From: Favolaschia claudopus
Taxonomy: Eukaryota; Basidiomycota; Agaricomycetes; Agaricales; Mycenaceae
Assembly (NCBI GenBank): GCA_037176885.1
Contig: JAWWNJ010000045.1
Location: 744,001 to 808,000 of the forward strand
Length of the DNA: 64,000 nt
Direction: 5' to 3'
In this document: positions 20,105 to 31,367 of the stretch, in pieces
How the letters are laid out: the number at the start of each line of letters is the position of its first letter
Position numbering within the stretch: position 1 is the first letter of the stretch
Made by a program: the position numbers and the translations under genes
Notes under the pieces: generated by a model
Database searches by the model: none
Seen by the model: the letters and a program-made list of their open reading frames with translations, nothing else
Told to the model about the DNA's origin: nothing

Positions 20105-23100
20105 CTATCTATTGTCGCCGAAATGATCCAAATCCATCTCTGCCAACCCGGGAAATTGCTCAAGGAACTCTCTATTGTGAAGCAACTTCACCTCTCCTTC
20201 CGGAATCAAGTCGTAGAACCAAGACAGTCGTTCACGACTGTAAGCTTTAGTTTTTTCTGCCTTTAATTCAGTCCGGCGCAATTCCGCTCGCAACTCTTCG
20301 GAGATGTGGTTTTGAATCCGATCTATTTTGAAGGGGCGCAAGATGCACAAACCCTCCAATTTCCGCACTCTCGAGAGCATCACATACGCGCTCTGGATAT
20401 TTGGACATCCAGAAAGGTCAATGCAGCACACGTCAAGGGAACGCCCTTGGGCATTGTGAGAAGTGAAGGCAAATGCTGGTATGAGAGGGAGTTGAGACCG
20501 TCTCGCAGTATACTCCCGGATTGAATTAGGGAGTTGGAAGGATATGTCGTCAGACACAGGTTTGAGGGTGACTCTATTTGGATAAGGTGCGTTCGGATTC
20601 TTATTCTTGTAGGCTTTGAAATCGACATCAGCGGATATAGCATATCGCCGACCGTCGATCTCTTCATAAACCACACAAACAAGTGTGCCGGGACTTCCGT
20701 TCGAGATCCCGAGCTCTGTTGCTATATTCTCGGTACAGAAGACTGGCATACCAGGTATGTATGGTACCTTACCGCCTAAATCGTTGGCTTCTTTGACAGG
20801 TATTGCCCATGCAACCTCTGCGACAAAGCCGGTAAGTTGATACTTCTTGTTACCGCGTCCGCGGGTATCTCTCGAATGATATACATGCCATTCCTGACTT
20901 GTTGCTTTTGAGAATGTGTCTGCCATTTTGAAATTATGCCCATCGCGTGCCACATTTGTGTATACGATGAGTGGACATGCCTTATGCGGCTCATCAACCC
21001 ATCTTTTGATATCGGTAAGGCTCCTTGTCTCCTCACTACAATTCGTATCTGATAAGACATATTGGTCCAGAATGTCCTTGTCTGCCTCGGTACATATTCC
21101 CTTCCGCAAGCGCTTAACAATACCCAGTAGAACAGGATCATCCTTCTGCCTCATTATCTCATCAAGGACTACAACATGTTCAATTTGATGCCATACTTGA
21201 ATACCTTTAACATTCTGGCGAGTATTTTCATTCAGATCGTTGAGGAAACCATTTTCATAGCACCTTACAAGTTCTCGAGCGAATAGAGATTTCCCTCGGG
21301 GTGGTGGTAGCTGACAAGGGTCACCGGTGGCTACCCAATTCAACTCACCCAAAATTCGTTCAGTCTTCCCACGTGCCATACTCAGATATTCAGACAGACG
21401 TGCTAGGTCGCTGGCATTCAGAAAATATATCTCATCGGTAATCATTGTTTCAAGAGGTTTAGATCGATCCTCCAAGTCCTTGCGCGTTTTAACCGACGAC
21501 TTCATTTTGCCAGGGGGAACACGTAGACATGCCTCAGCATGGATTGTCCGGCCTCCAATATCATTTGCAACAACACCTGTGGGTGCAGTCAACTGCAATT
21601 GGTCTGATCGTCCAACGATCTCATAAAACTCTCTCCAAGCTTTGAATATTGCCGACTTTCCGGTTCCCCCAGGACCTGTACAAAGCAAAGTCAACGGCGG
21701 TTCGGTATTCCTGGTATGTAGTTCCCGTCCAATCTTATCCGCAAGCAGGAGGAATGCCCTCGCTTGCTCGTCATTCAAAGTATGTTTGATGATTAGTGCC
21801 ATACATAACTTTTGGTAGGGAAGGAGACATGTCCAAGGGCTACCGGATTCTAAACTCATAGAATTTGTTTGCGACATTCGTTGAAATCGTTCAGTGATCT
21901 CCTTGGCTTGCTTCGCCTCCTGTTCCAAGGTGGTTAAGAGTGCATCGGGAATGCGAGCAGATTGTGAACGGCTGTGAGTTTCAATTTTCTTGCTTTCAGT
22001 TGCGGCTTCTAAACGCCGTTTGATTAACAGGTTCTTCTCTGCCAGTAACGCCTGGCTTGCAATATCTGCTCTGTCCTTGTCAGTTTGGTCTCCGCTCCTC
22101 GTAAGTCTATCGGAATTCGAAATCACAATATTTGACGAAACTGAATAAAAGCCGTGATCATTTGCTCGATCAATGATAACTTGTGCCTCACGGGTTGCGT
22201 GTGTGTTCTTCCCAAACTGAAACTCACTAGAAACTGCATCATCTGGCTCAACATTCGTTTGCATGGCATTTTCCCAAATAGGGTCAAAATTCTCCTCGGA
22301 ATCCGCATCTAAACTGATACCACGATCTTTTGCAGTGCTAAACATGTCCGCTAATCTTTTAGAACGTTTCGCTGCGTAATCAAATTTTGCATCCCGAGTT
22401 TGATAGAGCAACTGCATGTTCAATGCTATGCGATTATGTTCAAAAGCCATAGTTGGCTTAAATTGATCTAACGCATCTTCCCAACTCAGGGCTGCAACCT
22501 TGATTGGAGACGACTTGTTTTGAGACCATGGTCGAAACAGGGTAAGCATGACCACCGCATATTTCACCCGATCTTCGTCAAAATCATTGCGGGGTACTCG
22601 ATAGCCCATCAAGACTGGAATCACTGGCTGATCAAGTTTTTTCAAACAGTGCGTGGTAAATTCAGGGTGACCTGGCTTGAACTGTAAGTAGACTTTGCGC
22701 TGTGTCTTTGAAGGCGGTTTCTTTTCCTTAACATAATTTCTCAGGAGGTCCCAAGCACACATATTCTCAAGTTCGAGAGGACGATAGAAAATATCATTGA
22801 ACAGTTTTGAAAATCGCTTTTCTGCTTTGTCGTTATCAGTCCCCAATATTCCGCATGCATCAAGCGAAACTGACGAGAGTATGATCAGATTATCATCCTC
22901 GTCAGCCGGAATCCTCAAACGTTGAGCCTCGAGATCTTCGTTGTTTTCCTGGTTCTCATTGCTATGTTCAAGATCTTCGTCTGATGTTGCTGATTTCTCA
23001 GTGAAAACATCCCGGGCAACATCACGCAAGCAAGACGACCACCAGTATTGTTGATATACGTCGGAGACGTAATGATTCTTTCTACCTAGTAGGAAAGTTG

Positions 23101-26100
23101 CTGTTTGCTGCCCGCTCAGTTCCCGCTTCCCAACCAAGGTGTTCGTTGTCTTCACCATCATCAATCGACTCATTTCCGTAGTGTCAGTGTTACCGTCAAT
23201 ATCCATCGGAGGCTTATCCTGAAGTGCCTTGATTGAGGAACAAAGCGCAGAAAAAACAATAGACGTATCAAGCTGCAGTTTAATGGTATAGTTCAACATA
23301 TACTCAATGAGTGCCATACTCACAGTTCCAGAGGCAATTTGTTTCAAGTCGGTGTTACATCCTAGAGCTAAGGTAATTGTGGGGTTGTGTCCATTCAAAT
23401 CACCGTTCTCGCATCGTATTACTAAATCTCCCTCGTCGTCAAAATGTGTTGAAGAAACTAACGGTCGAGGAAGATCAAACCGACAGTCCTTATCCGGATC
23501 AACTAGGCACTTGATTCTCTGAGGTATGTGCTTGTAGCATGTCGGATTGTGCTCATGAACAAGTCCCGTATTTTCGCACAAATCACGGTGATGCTGATCT
23601 CTTTTAGTGGAGTAGTTTGGGGTTCGAGGGTCCAAAGGACGGCTCAGAACAGGCAACTGCTTTGGAAATCCATCAACCGGTGCATATTGAATAGTTTCTT
23701 TCGCAAAACTCTGACAGATAATGTCATCGTACCAAGCGGTAAGTCTTTTCTTGAAGTCGGGGTCTGCATTCATTTTTTCTTTCATGTCCAGAGGTGAGGC
23801 TGGAGCTCGTCGCAGCCATATGAGAATATGAAGATGTAAGGACCCTCGGACTTGAGCTTCCACTACCGCATACCACCCCGCCACCTCACCCAAAACACCG
23901 ATCTTAGACGCTCGATCTGTTCCCAACAGTATCTCGAGGAACTTAGTGATCATAAGATGGAAGAATTGCGCTCCGGCAACTGGATTTTCGGCTATTATCT
24001 TAGCACGAGTACTTCCTTCCTTATCCACGCAATCTAACGCATTGAACACAGTGTCCAAATCAACATCTCGGCCAGCTAGCAATTGAGCGATTGGATTATG
24101 TGCATCCGCTGGATTTACGGTTCCAAAAATATGGGGCAGACCATCACAGATTACTTTGCTTTTCGCTTGTTGCTTCATCTCGTTCACATCGCCGATAGAG
24201 CCAGGAACATGGTCAGAAACATAGTTCAGGTATTTCATGAGCTGGGCCGCCGCCTTCTCCCCCTCTGACTCAGGTTTGGCAAATGGATTAGTCTCGAGCT
24301 TTGTCTTATATGTCTCCATAGACTCGTTGTCAACCTTCGGAATCAACTCTTGGATCACAGGAAACCAGGAACGGTTTACAGCCAGTCGAGATTTGAATGA
24401 TGTTTGCCGACGTTGAATGATGTTGCTCATAACAAAGATGAACGACTTATGAACTTGAAAACGTCGGTCCGCTATGGTGAGTAGATGCTGAACATGTGGT
24501 AGTGTGTCAACTTGATGGAAACCTAAATCTGTTTCAAGCCTTACATTATTGTTGTCAATCATCCCGACACCGTAAGGGAATAAGGTTGGCCACAAACAAC
24601 CAAATACGCGGGGATTCTTCGATGTATGCAAAGGTTGGTTACCAGAAGGGAATTTAACAAATTCAGCATCCTGATTTTTGAGGCGTCTGAGCGCCTCAAG
24701 CTTTCTCTGTTTGAAAGTTGATTCCATATGGTCAGCATCAACCAATGTTGTTGAAGTTAGCTCAAAGGGATGATCTTTGGTATTGAATATTTCAGCGTCT
24801 GCCTGATCTGTGTATGATGAACCTTGATTGTTTGCCGAATTTGTACGAAGAAAATCCTTGACAGCAAGAGGACAGTCGTAATCGGGATATTCCTCAAGAT
24901 TGGACATGACAGCATCTTTACTGAGATCTCCGTACAGCGGGTTGTTCTCAATCAACCAGAATAATGCGTCTTTTATTTTGTTTCGGCGTACCAGTAACGG
25001 TGTTTGTTTGAGCATGGCGTGAGTTACCTCCGTATCTGGTGATCCAACAAGAATAACACAAATTTCGTCTCGAAGTTTAAAGAGCGGTACGGGCATTGCC
25101 TTCACAAAGGAACTCGTATCTTGTGGTAAGATGCATACATTCCCTCGAGCCGCAAGCTGACCAGTTGGCCCTAACTTGATCTTGTACATGCATTTCGTTG
25201 CCCGGGCACGCGCGATGCATTGCTCTTCCAAGAAGGTGAGCTCCTTGAGCTCATCTGGCACATCACCTATCCAGAGACCATTGGCATAGCTTCGCAAGGG
25301 AATTGTTTGGAATTTATTGTGGCTCACTGATAAATCACACAGATGGCAGAGAACATATGTGGACCGATTTACCAGCGAGGAATATTTGAAAGGTTCAATA
25401 CGAGGTTGGTGTGAACTTTTGCGAAGGCTCTCGACAGCGTAGTTTAATACCGATATATCAAGTTCCTCAACGTTCCTCATCTTCACAGCTGCCGCCAACT
25501 CGAACTTTCCGCAAAAAGAACATTCGTACCTCTTCAGTGCCTTGTTACTTGTACTTTCTCGGAATTCGTGAATGATTTGGTCTTTCTCGCTTTGTGGCAG
25601 GATATACGGGAATTCCAAGGCCAAGGTAGAGTCTTGCATCGAGGTTCGTGCTTGCTTCCGTTGCCTCTCCGGTTCCGACGGTGTTTTCCTTTTTTTATTG
25701 CTTGAACGCAAATTCAAAACAAGCGCACATTCTTGATAATCGACAGGAGACAGTGTAGGTTTTCCAGTCAGACCGGCTTGAATTGCTTCTGACATCAGAA
25801 ACAGACAAGCGTTAGTACATTGATGTGTCTCGAAGTCAGTGCGTAATTCGGCCGCCGGTTTTAATTGTCGACTATTAACGGCGCGCTTGGACATGTGTTG
25901 ATGCCGAGGGACAAATTGTTGAAGAACTTTTGCGTTGACATGCTGGGTCACCACCAGAAACTGGAGAACGGTACACTTTTCCGCAACAGTAAGACTTACA
26001 TAGCAACCAGTCCCGGATTCAGCAGCTTGGTCAACGGATTCGCACCGATTGCACAGGACGAATTGAGGGTCAAGCTCAGATGATTTATTCAAAGGTTCGG

Positions 26101-26908
26101 ACGTCGCAACAGATTGATTCATAATCTCAGTCTGCGCAGCAGACAATTCATTTAAAGATTCGGTCTGAAATACAGACAATTCATTCATAGATTCGACCTG
26201 CAGCGCAGGCGGTTCAAGTTCGACCTGCAAAGCAGGCGGTTCAAGTAATTCGGCCTGCAAAGCAGACGGTTCAAGTAATTCGACCTGCAAAGCAGGCTCC
26301 CCTTGCGGGGGTTGAGACGGCGTCTCGGGTGTACGGACTTCGTCACGTAACGGCGGCATCAAAACATCTGCGAAACCGAGTGTCAGCAAGCAGAAAGAAA
26401 TACAAGAACGCAGGGAAGCGGGTATTGGTAGAACACCAAAACTACCCGAGAACGCGCGCAATTTAATAGGCATCACGGGTGAAGCATTTCAAATCATCCG
26501 ACGATGATTTGATACAACGGTTCCGTATGCCAGCGCCACAGCAGTAGCACCGGGCAAGAAAAATGAAGCACGAAACTCACCATGAGGAATATTGAGCCTA
26601 GATTCATAGGTATACGCTGCAAAGACGGTGTTTCCGTGCTCCGCAGCAGCTCGACAGATAGCCAACCAGTCGTGGCCCAGAACAATGTCGGCGAATGCAT
26701 TATCGGTCAAGCCGACAGAGAAAGGTGTATGGGTGAAGAGGGTAGGGGGACCGTCTGCGATGAAAGCAGCGACAGACACCGACACAAACAGAGTGGTTAT
26801 CGCGGCAGAGAATTTGAATCCGATAGACCGCGCATAATGGCGCGACATCTGGGATGCGGGCTGCGAGGCGTAGAGCGTTTTAGCTGGATGGCCGTTCACG
26901 AGGCACAT
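20105..26908 (-). CDS. Helitron Rep/PIF1-family helicase, 2196 aa
   Basis: Exons 26908-26581 and 26367-20105, with a 212-nt intron (GTGAGT...GCTGACACT...CGCAG). The large frame opens on a GTG, and the intron links it to an upstream exon with DIVLGHDWL. The HUH nuclease has HLHILIW near residue 954 and the tyrosine pair YMLNY near 1132-1136, so it nicks DNA and starts rolling-circle transfer. The PIF1-like helicase has Walker A GPGGTGKS near 1674, Walker B TDEIYFL, GDPCQLPPPRGKSLF, SHNAQGRSLDVC and MLSRVRKLEG. All motifs look intact. A Cys-rich zinc-finger-like region lies before the Rep domain. No endonuclease domain is visible. An alternative start is 26848 (2176 aa). Confidence 0.9.
26118..26300 (-). 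repeat. Coding minisatellite in the Helitron protein
   Basis: Units of 27-30 bp built round CCTGCAAAGCAGG recur three to four times, with more degenerate copies to the left. They encode repeats such as ALQVELLEP. The length is a multiple of three, so copy-number change would not break the frame. Confidence 0.8.
26489..26512. repeat. Perfect 10-bp stem with 4-base loop inside the Helitron intron
   Basis: Arms TCAAATCATC and GATGATTTGA around CGAC. It lies in the 212-nt intron between the two Helitron exons. Confidence 0.8.
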
Positions 26909-27578
26909 AAAAGCGTAGACGATGAGGGAGACGGAGCAAAAGGAGGCTCGACGTCGCGACGTGGTGGTTTCTGGTCAAGAGGGAAGAACTCCCACCCCTG
27001 TCAACGAGGGGTACTTGACGGCAGCTCGGCAGGTAAGGGCGCGGAAGGCGGTCCGGCATCCGCGTTTATGAAATTTCCGTCCATTGAGATTCCAGCCCGG
27101 TAGTGTCAATCAGGTACAAGTACTGCTCACCAGCTTTTTTTAATGCTAGTAGCTTCTCAATTCTTTCAAAGCTATCACCCTTTCCCTCTCGCGTTTTCCA
27201 GGCTCCAGTGTCGATTTCGATTGAATATTTACAACCGAAGCCGAGTCATATCGGGTGTGCGATCCGTGAAACGGAGCCGCGATCCATCCTCGATCATGCT
27301 TGGCAAATCCAAGTAAATTTTCCCCTGAATCGACGATTGCTGCTCACATCCTCATATGTAGCAGCCTCAATTTCTCCAATGCCCAAGTCTGAAAAGAGTC
27401 ATAGGTTACACATATATTCAACGGACCTGTGAAGACCCAAGTGCACCGAGTCAGAATTCGACGCGAGAACAAGATATGTGGCGACATGTCATTCAAGCTG
27501 ACACAGAACTTATTTGGCGGCAGCGTCTGCGTTATTTGTTCCGCGCACCCAAACGGAAGCCTGACTGAGTAGCCTAAC
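26909..27578. other. Helentron 5' leader
   Basis: About 670 bp between the first exon and the presumed 5' end. It holds no supported coding sequence and presumably contains the promoter. Confidence 0.5.
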
Positions 27579-27591
27579 CTAAAGGTTAAGC
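27579..27591 (-). repeat. 13-bp inverted repeat at presumed Helentron 5' end
   Basis: CTAAAGGTTAAGC on the plus strand. It overlaps a small palindrome (TAACCT-AA-AGGTTA, 27574-27587). The base before it in element orientation is T, as expected for insertion between two T residues. Confidence 0.72.
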
Positions 27592-27828
27592 AATTAATTC
27601 ACTCATAGTAATAGTACCCCATCTTGTAGCACCTCACTGTATCTTGTCAAATACATATAGCCACCCCTCTCTGCCGGTTCCAAAGACATCAACCCATACA
27701 CTGAAGTCGTTCTCCGTGGCTATAACCATCGCTGGGAGATCGGTTTCTTTCTCACACCAAATTGTCCGGTGGTCTCCAGTCATATACACGTACATACATT
27801 TACACTCGAACGACTACCATAGAGCTAC

Positions 27829-29778
27829 CTACGTCGAAGTCTTGATCTTCATGTGTACATTCTTCGCGCGCGTAAGTTGGTCGTAGCCTTGCCAGTTTGC
27901 AATCAACAAAAAGCACTGCACCCCACCATGAACGCTCACCGAATTTACTCAGACTAACCCCTCGTCCGCTATTCTTAACACCCGTCCAAGCCAATGCGGG
28001 GTCGAGATAGTCACATCTACATTAAAGGACCTTGAATTCATATACGCTGAGCGAATGAGAAAAGAGAGTCACCGATTTAAAAACACAGTCCCGCATTCAA
28101 TCTGATCCTCGAGCTTGAGGAACGCTTCTTCAGATTCGGGGTGCTCGGCCGCGTTTGTCCAGATGGATGCGGTGAGGCCGTAGGGAGAGTCGTTCATTAG
28201 CTTTACCGCTTCCTCATCGGACGACACCTACGATACGTAGTTAGACGAGGTCGAGGGAGCAAGAAAACAGTTACTTTCTGAATACCGACGACAGGGCCGA
28301 AGGTTTCTTCCTGCGGGTCTGTTCAGTGAAAGCCAATGACATGCTGCTGAAACGAGCACCATCATGATGTCCATAGCTATGAGTTCATATTAAAACCACG
28401 ATGGGAGGCGCACAAGATTGCGAGAACACTCACTGTGATTAACATCGACAAGTACTTGAGGTGCGACATAGCAAGTATCCCTGAACTACTTCAGGACGAA
28501 AGTCAGATCGAGTCCAGAACACTAACTGCTTAGCCATGGCGAAAAGTTCTTCGGGGATAAGAGTCTTCGCACCAGCCGCCACCGCATCAGCAACTTGCTT
28601 CCGAATCCGCTGAGCACTCGCAAGGCTAACTACAGGACCAAGATTCGTTTCAGGCTGATTCGGATCGCCTAGTTTGTAGCCTTTGACTACCCCAACCACT
28701 TTCGAGACGAAATCGTCATAGACAGCCTCATGTACGTAGATACGCTGAAAGATGTCAGCAGCGAATTTGTTGCGAAGAATTGGCCGAAGTACCTCGATGG
28801 CGCAACAGCTTTGACCAGAATTGAACATGGCTCCGTCGACAAGCTCTGCCGCAGTATAATCAAGATCTGCATCTGCGCGGACGTAGGCAGGGTCTTTTCC
28901 GCCAAGCTGAGAGAATTGAGATCATGCCAAACAAGACGATTTGCATTACAAACCTCGAGTGCGACGCCCTTGAAACCTGTAGCGCTCACTGCGGCTTCTT
29001 CTACAGTATGGCCGCCGACCACGCTGCCAGTGAACGAGACGAAGTTCACCAAAGGGTTCTGGATAGCTTGCTTCGTAAGCTCTGGTGAGAGGTGAAGAGG
29101 AATGACAATATCTTGAGGAACGCCGGCACGATGGAGGGCCTGCAATCAACAATTATTTCGATGGGGAGGAACTGGACGGCGTGGTACGGACGAGAGCGAA
29201 GCGTTCTGCACTCAAAGGTGTTTGTGGAGATGGCTTGAGAATTACAGCATTGCCCGCTATAATTGCTGGTAGCACAGAGTTGACAGCAGTGAGGTAGGGA
29301 AAACTGCATTGAATAGTTGAATTCGCTGATCGAGAGGGCGGTGACTATTGACTGACTTCCACGGCGCAATGACTAGTACAACGCCAAGCGGTACACGTTT
29401 CATAAAGCGCCGAAAGCCTGGCTTGTCTGTATCCTCGAGAGGGATGTCTTTAAGGTTCGCTTCGGCAATGGAGAGCATGTATCTTGCGCGCTCTAAGAAA
29501 CCGCGAACTTCGCCTGCGCCTTGAGAAATCGGACGACCCATTTGCTTGGTGAGTTCAGCGGGCACTCTTTCACCCATGCATGTGAATTCATCGATGAACT
29601 TCCGGCCTATGGCGATTCTCTCAGCAAGAGGTACAGCAGCCCATTCTTTCTGTGCCGCAGTTGCGCGAGCGATTGTGGCGTCGAGGACTTGAGGAGTGGG
29701 ATAGGTGCGCTCGACGACGGGTTGCAGGTCGACAGGGCTGATCGTCGTTTGTGTCGTTGCAGACTGGGGGACGGACAT
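27829..29778 (-). CDS. NAD(P)-dependent aldehyde dehydrogenase, 480 aa
   Basis: Oxidises an aldehyde to its acid; the substrate is unknown. Eleven exons: 29778-29357, 29303-29192, 29139-28954, 28906-28793, 28744-28527, 28480-28434, 28376-28360, 28310-28275, 28227-28073, 28016-27940, 27887-27829. Spliced motifs are PWNFPYLTAVN, AGNAVILKPSP, the catalytic Glu240 in ALELGGKDP, the nucleophile in GQSCCAIE (Cys274 or 275), EETFGPVVGI and the C-terminal GRGVSLSKFG. The length is normal for the family. The ATG chosen is 29778, because the longer frame opens on a TTG. It is divergent from the proteasome gene, with 154 bp between the starts. Confidence 0.93.
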
Positions 29779-29932
29779 AGTGAGGGCAGGAAGCAAAAGG
29801 GATTCTGCATATCTGAGTTCATCGCCGACGCGAAGAGATATCCATCGGCTCTATCGGGACTTGAGATAAGTATCGTGTCACACTGGGTCACGCGTCTCGC
29901 GAGGACGCGTACCACACTTTCGCTCATCCGTC

Positions 29933-30948
29933 ATGGCCTCTGTATTCTCCCCTCCAGGCTTTGACTTTTCCAACACTTTACGGTAGCTTCTTGGATTTTA
30001 ATGCTCGCCCTGAATTCTCAGTTTCTTCAGGAATAATTTCTTCGCCGAAAAAGGCGTGCCATTGCCCAAAGCAACGAGCACGGGTACAACGATCGTGGGC
30101 TGCCTCTTTGCAGATGGAATCGTACTAGGCGCAGATACGCGAGCGACAGAGGGTCCCATAGTAGCCGACAAGAACTGTGAAAAAGTCCGCCTCAAATTTC
30201 AATTCGTTCCGCACAATTCACGTCGCTTCAGATCCATTATATCACGGACAACATTCGCTGCTGTGGTGCAGGCACTGCTGCCGACACAGAATTTACGACC
30301 GCCCTCATCTCCTCAAATATGGAACTTCATTCTCTGTCAACTGGCCGCAAGCCGCGCGTTGTGACCGCCATGACCATGCTCAAACAAATGCTCTTCCGGT
30401 GCGTTCCATTCACGCAATTCTGCTCTCGCATACTTATTCCCGACAAGCTACCAGGGGCACATTGGTGCTGCTCTCGTTTTGGGCGGCGTCGATGCCACGG
30501 GCCCGCATCTCTTCACCATTCATCCCCATGGCTCGACCGACAAACTCCCTTATGTCACCATGGGCTCCGGCAGTCTAGCTGCTATGGCTGTATTTGAGAG
30601 CAGCTGGAAACCCAACATGTCGGTGAGTTGCATGATCGCGCTGCACAAGTACAACCCACTCAACATTGGACTCAGCGGGAGGACGCTCTGGAGCTGGTCA
30701 AGACCGCGATCAAAGCCGGTATCTTCAACGATCTCGGGTCCGGGTCCAATGTCGACGCCTGTGTTATCACTGCTTCGCACACGGAAATGCTGCGCAACAT
30801 CGAGATGCCCAACGAGCGTGTGCAGAAAGAGCGCCAGTACGGGTTCCGCCGTGGTACAACCGCATGGAAGTCAGAGGAAATCCGAAGTCTGGTTGTCAGT
30901 GAGGAGGTCACTATATTGGGGGCTGGCGATGCGATGGACACTACGTAG
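29933..30948 (+). CDS. PUP1: 20S proteasome subunit beta-2 (Pup1/PSMB7), 272 aa
   Basis: The trypsin-like catalytic subunit of the 20S core. Exons 29933-29982, 30031-30184, 30232-30398, 30448-30622 and 30676-30948, with introns of 47-53 nt. The propeptide has the conserved RNNFFAEKG and [10 protein letters not shown]. Autocleavage before Thr36 (G|TTIVG) exposes the nucleophile. Further family blocks are [43 protein letters not shown] and the C-terminal tail that wraps beta-3. It shares a short divergent promoter with the aldehyde dehydrogenase. Confidence 0.97.
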
Positions 30949-31367
30949 CAGTCAGATTCAAATGCAATATTCTGTTAAATCGTGTTTTTGACTGTTCCCG
31001 ACCTGAACGCCTCCACGCTGACCTCTGCAACCCCGGTGTGCCTTCGTTACGCCGAGCAGTCGCAATTCGAAGGACCTCTCATTCGCAGGATGTTCAAAAT
31101 TTCCTATTTCGTCCGCGAGCGGTTGTTTGGCCAAATTAGGACGTGATCGCAACTTTGAACTGAACCTTTCTCTTGGTCTCGAATTCTCGAGCTCAGTAAG
31201 CCATGGTCAGCCCTCGGGCGTAATGCTTTCAAGGCCGTCAAGCTTGATAATGGCTCTATATCGTATCTGCGGCCTATCGTCTATAAAATCTCATAACGTG
31301 ATTTGACGCGGAATTGGCGCGATGTTACTGCGACAACGTCCTATATTAGTCCCCGCGAACGCTCTAC
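30949..31367. other. Intergenic: PUP1 3' end and monooxygenase promoter
   Basis: No coding frame. A weak TATA-like run (CTATATTAG, about 31340) precedes the monooxygenase start. Confidence 0.5.

Larger units (their letters stand above)
19803..27591 (-). mobile_element. Helitron-superfamily element, Helentron-like, about 7.8 kb
   Basis: The element encodes an intact Rep/helicase on the minus strand. A 13-bp sequence (GCTTAACCTTTAG) begins the presumed 5' end at 27591 and recurs inverted at 19833-19845, near the 3' end. Just outside the inner copy is a hairpin (GCCTC-GTA-GAGGC, 19816-19828). Helentrons have exactly this asymmetric layout: a 5' terminal repeat, an inverted copy inside the 3' end, then a palindrome. 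I did not find the TC...CTRR ends of canonical Helitrons. The exact 3' base is uncertain by about 15 bp. The intact 6.3-kb exon suggests recent activity. Confidence 0.7.

Noticed and set aside
26489..26908. Independent 139-aa protein next to the Helitron gene
   Set aside because: A GTGAGT site and a CTGAC...CGCAG acceptor join its first 109 residues in frame to the helicase, so it is read as exon 1.
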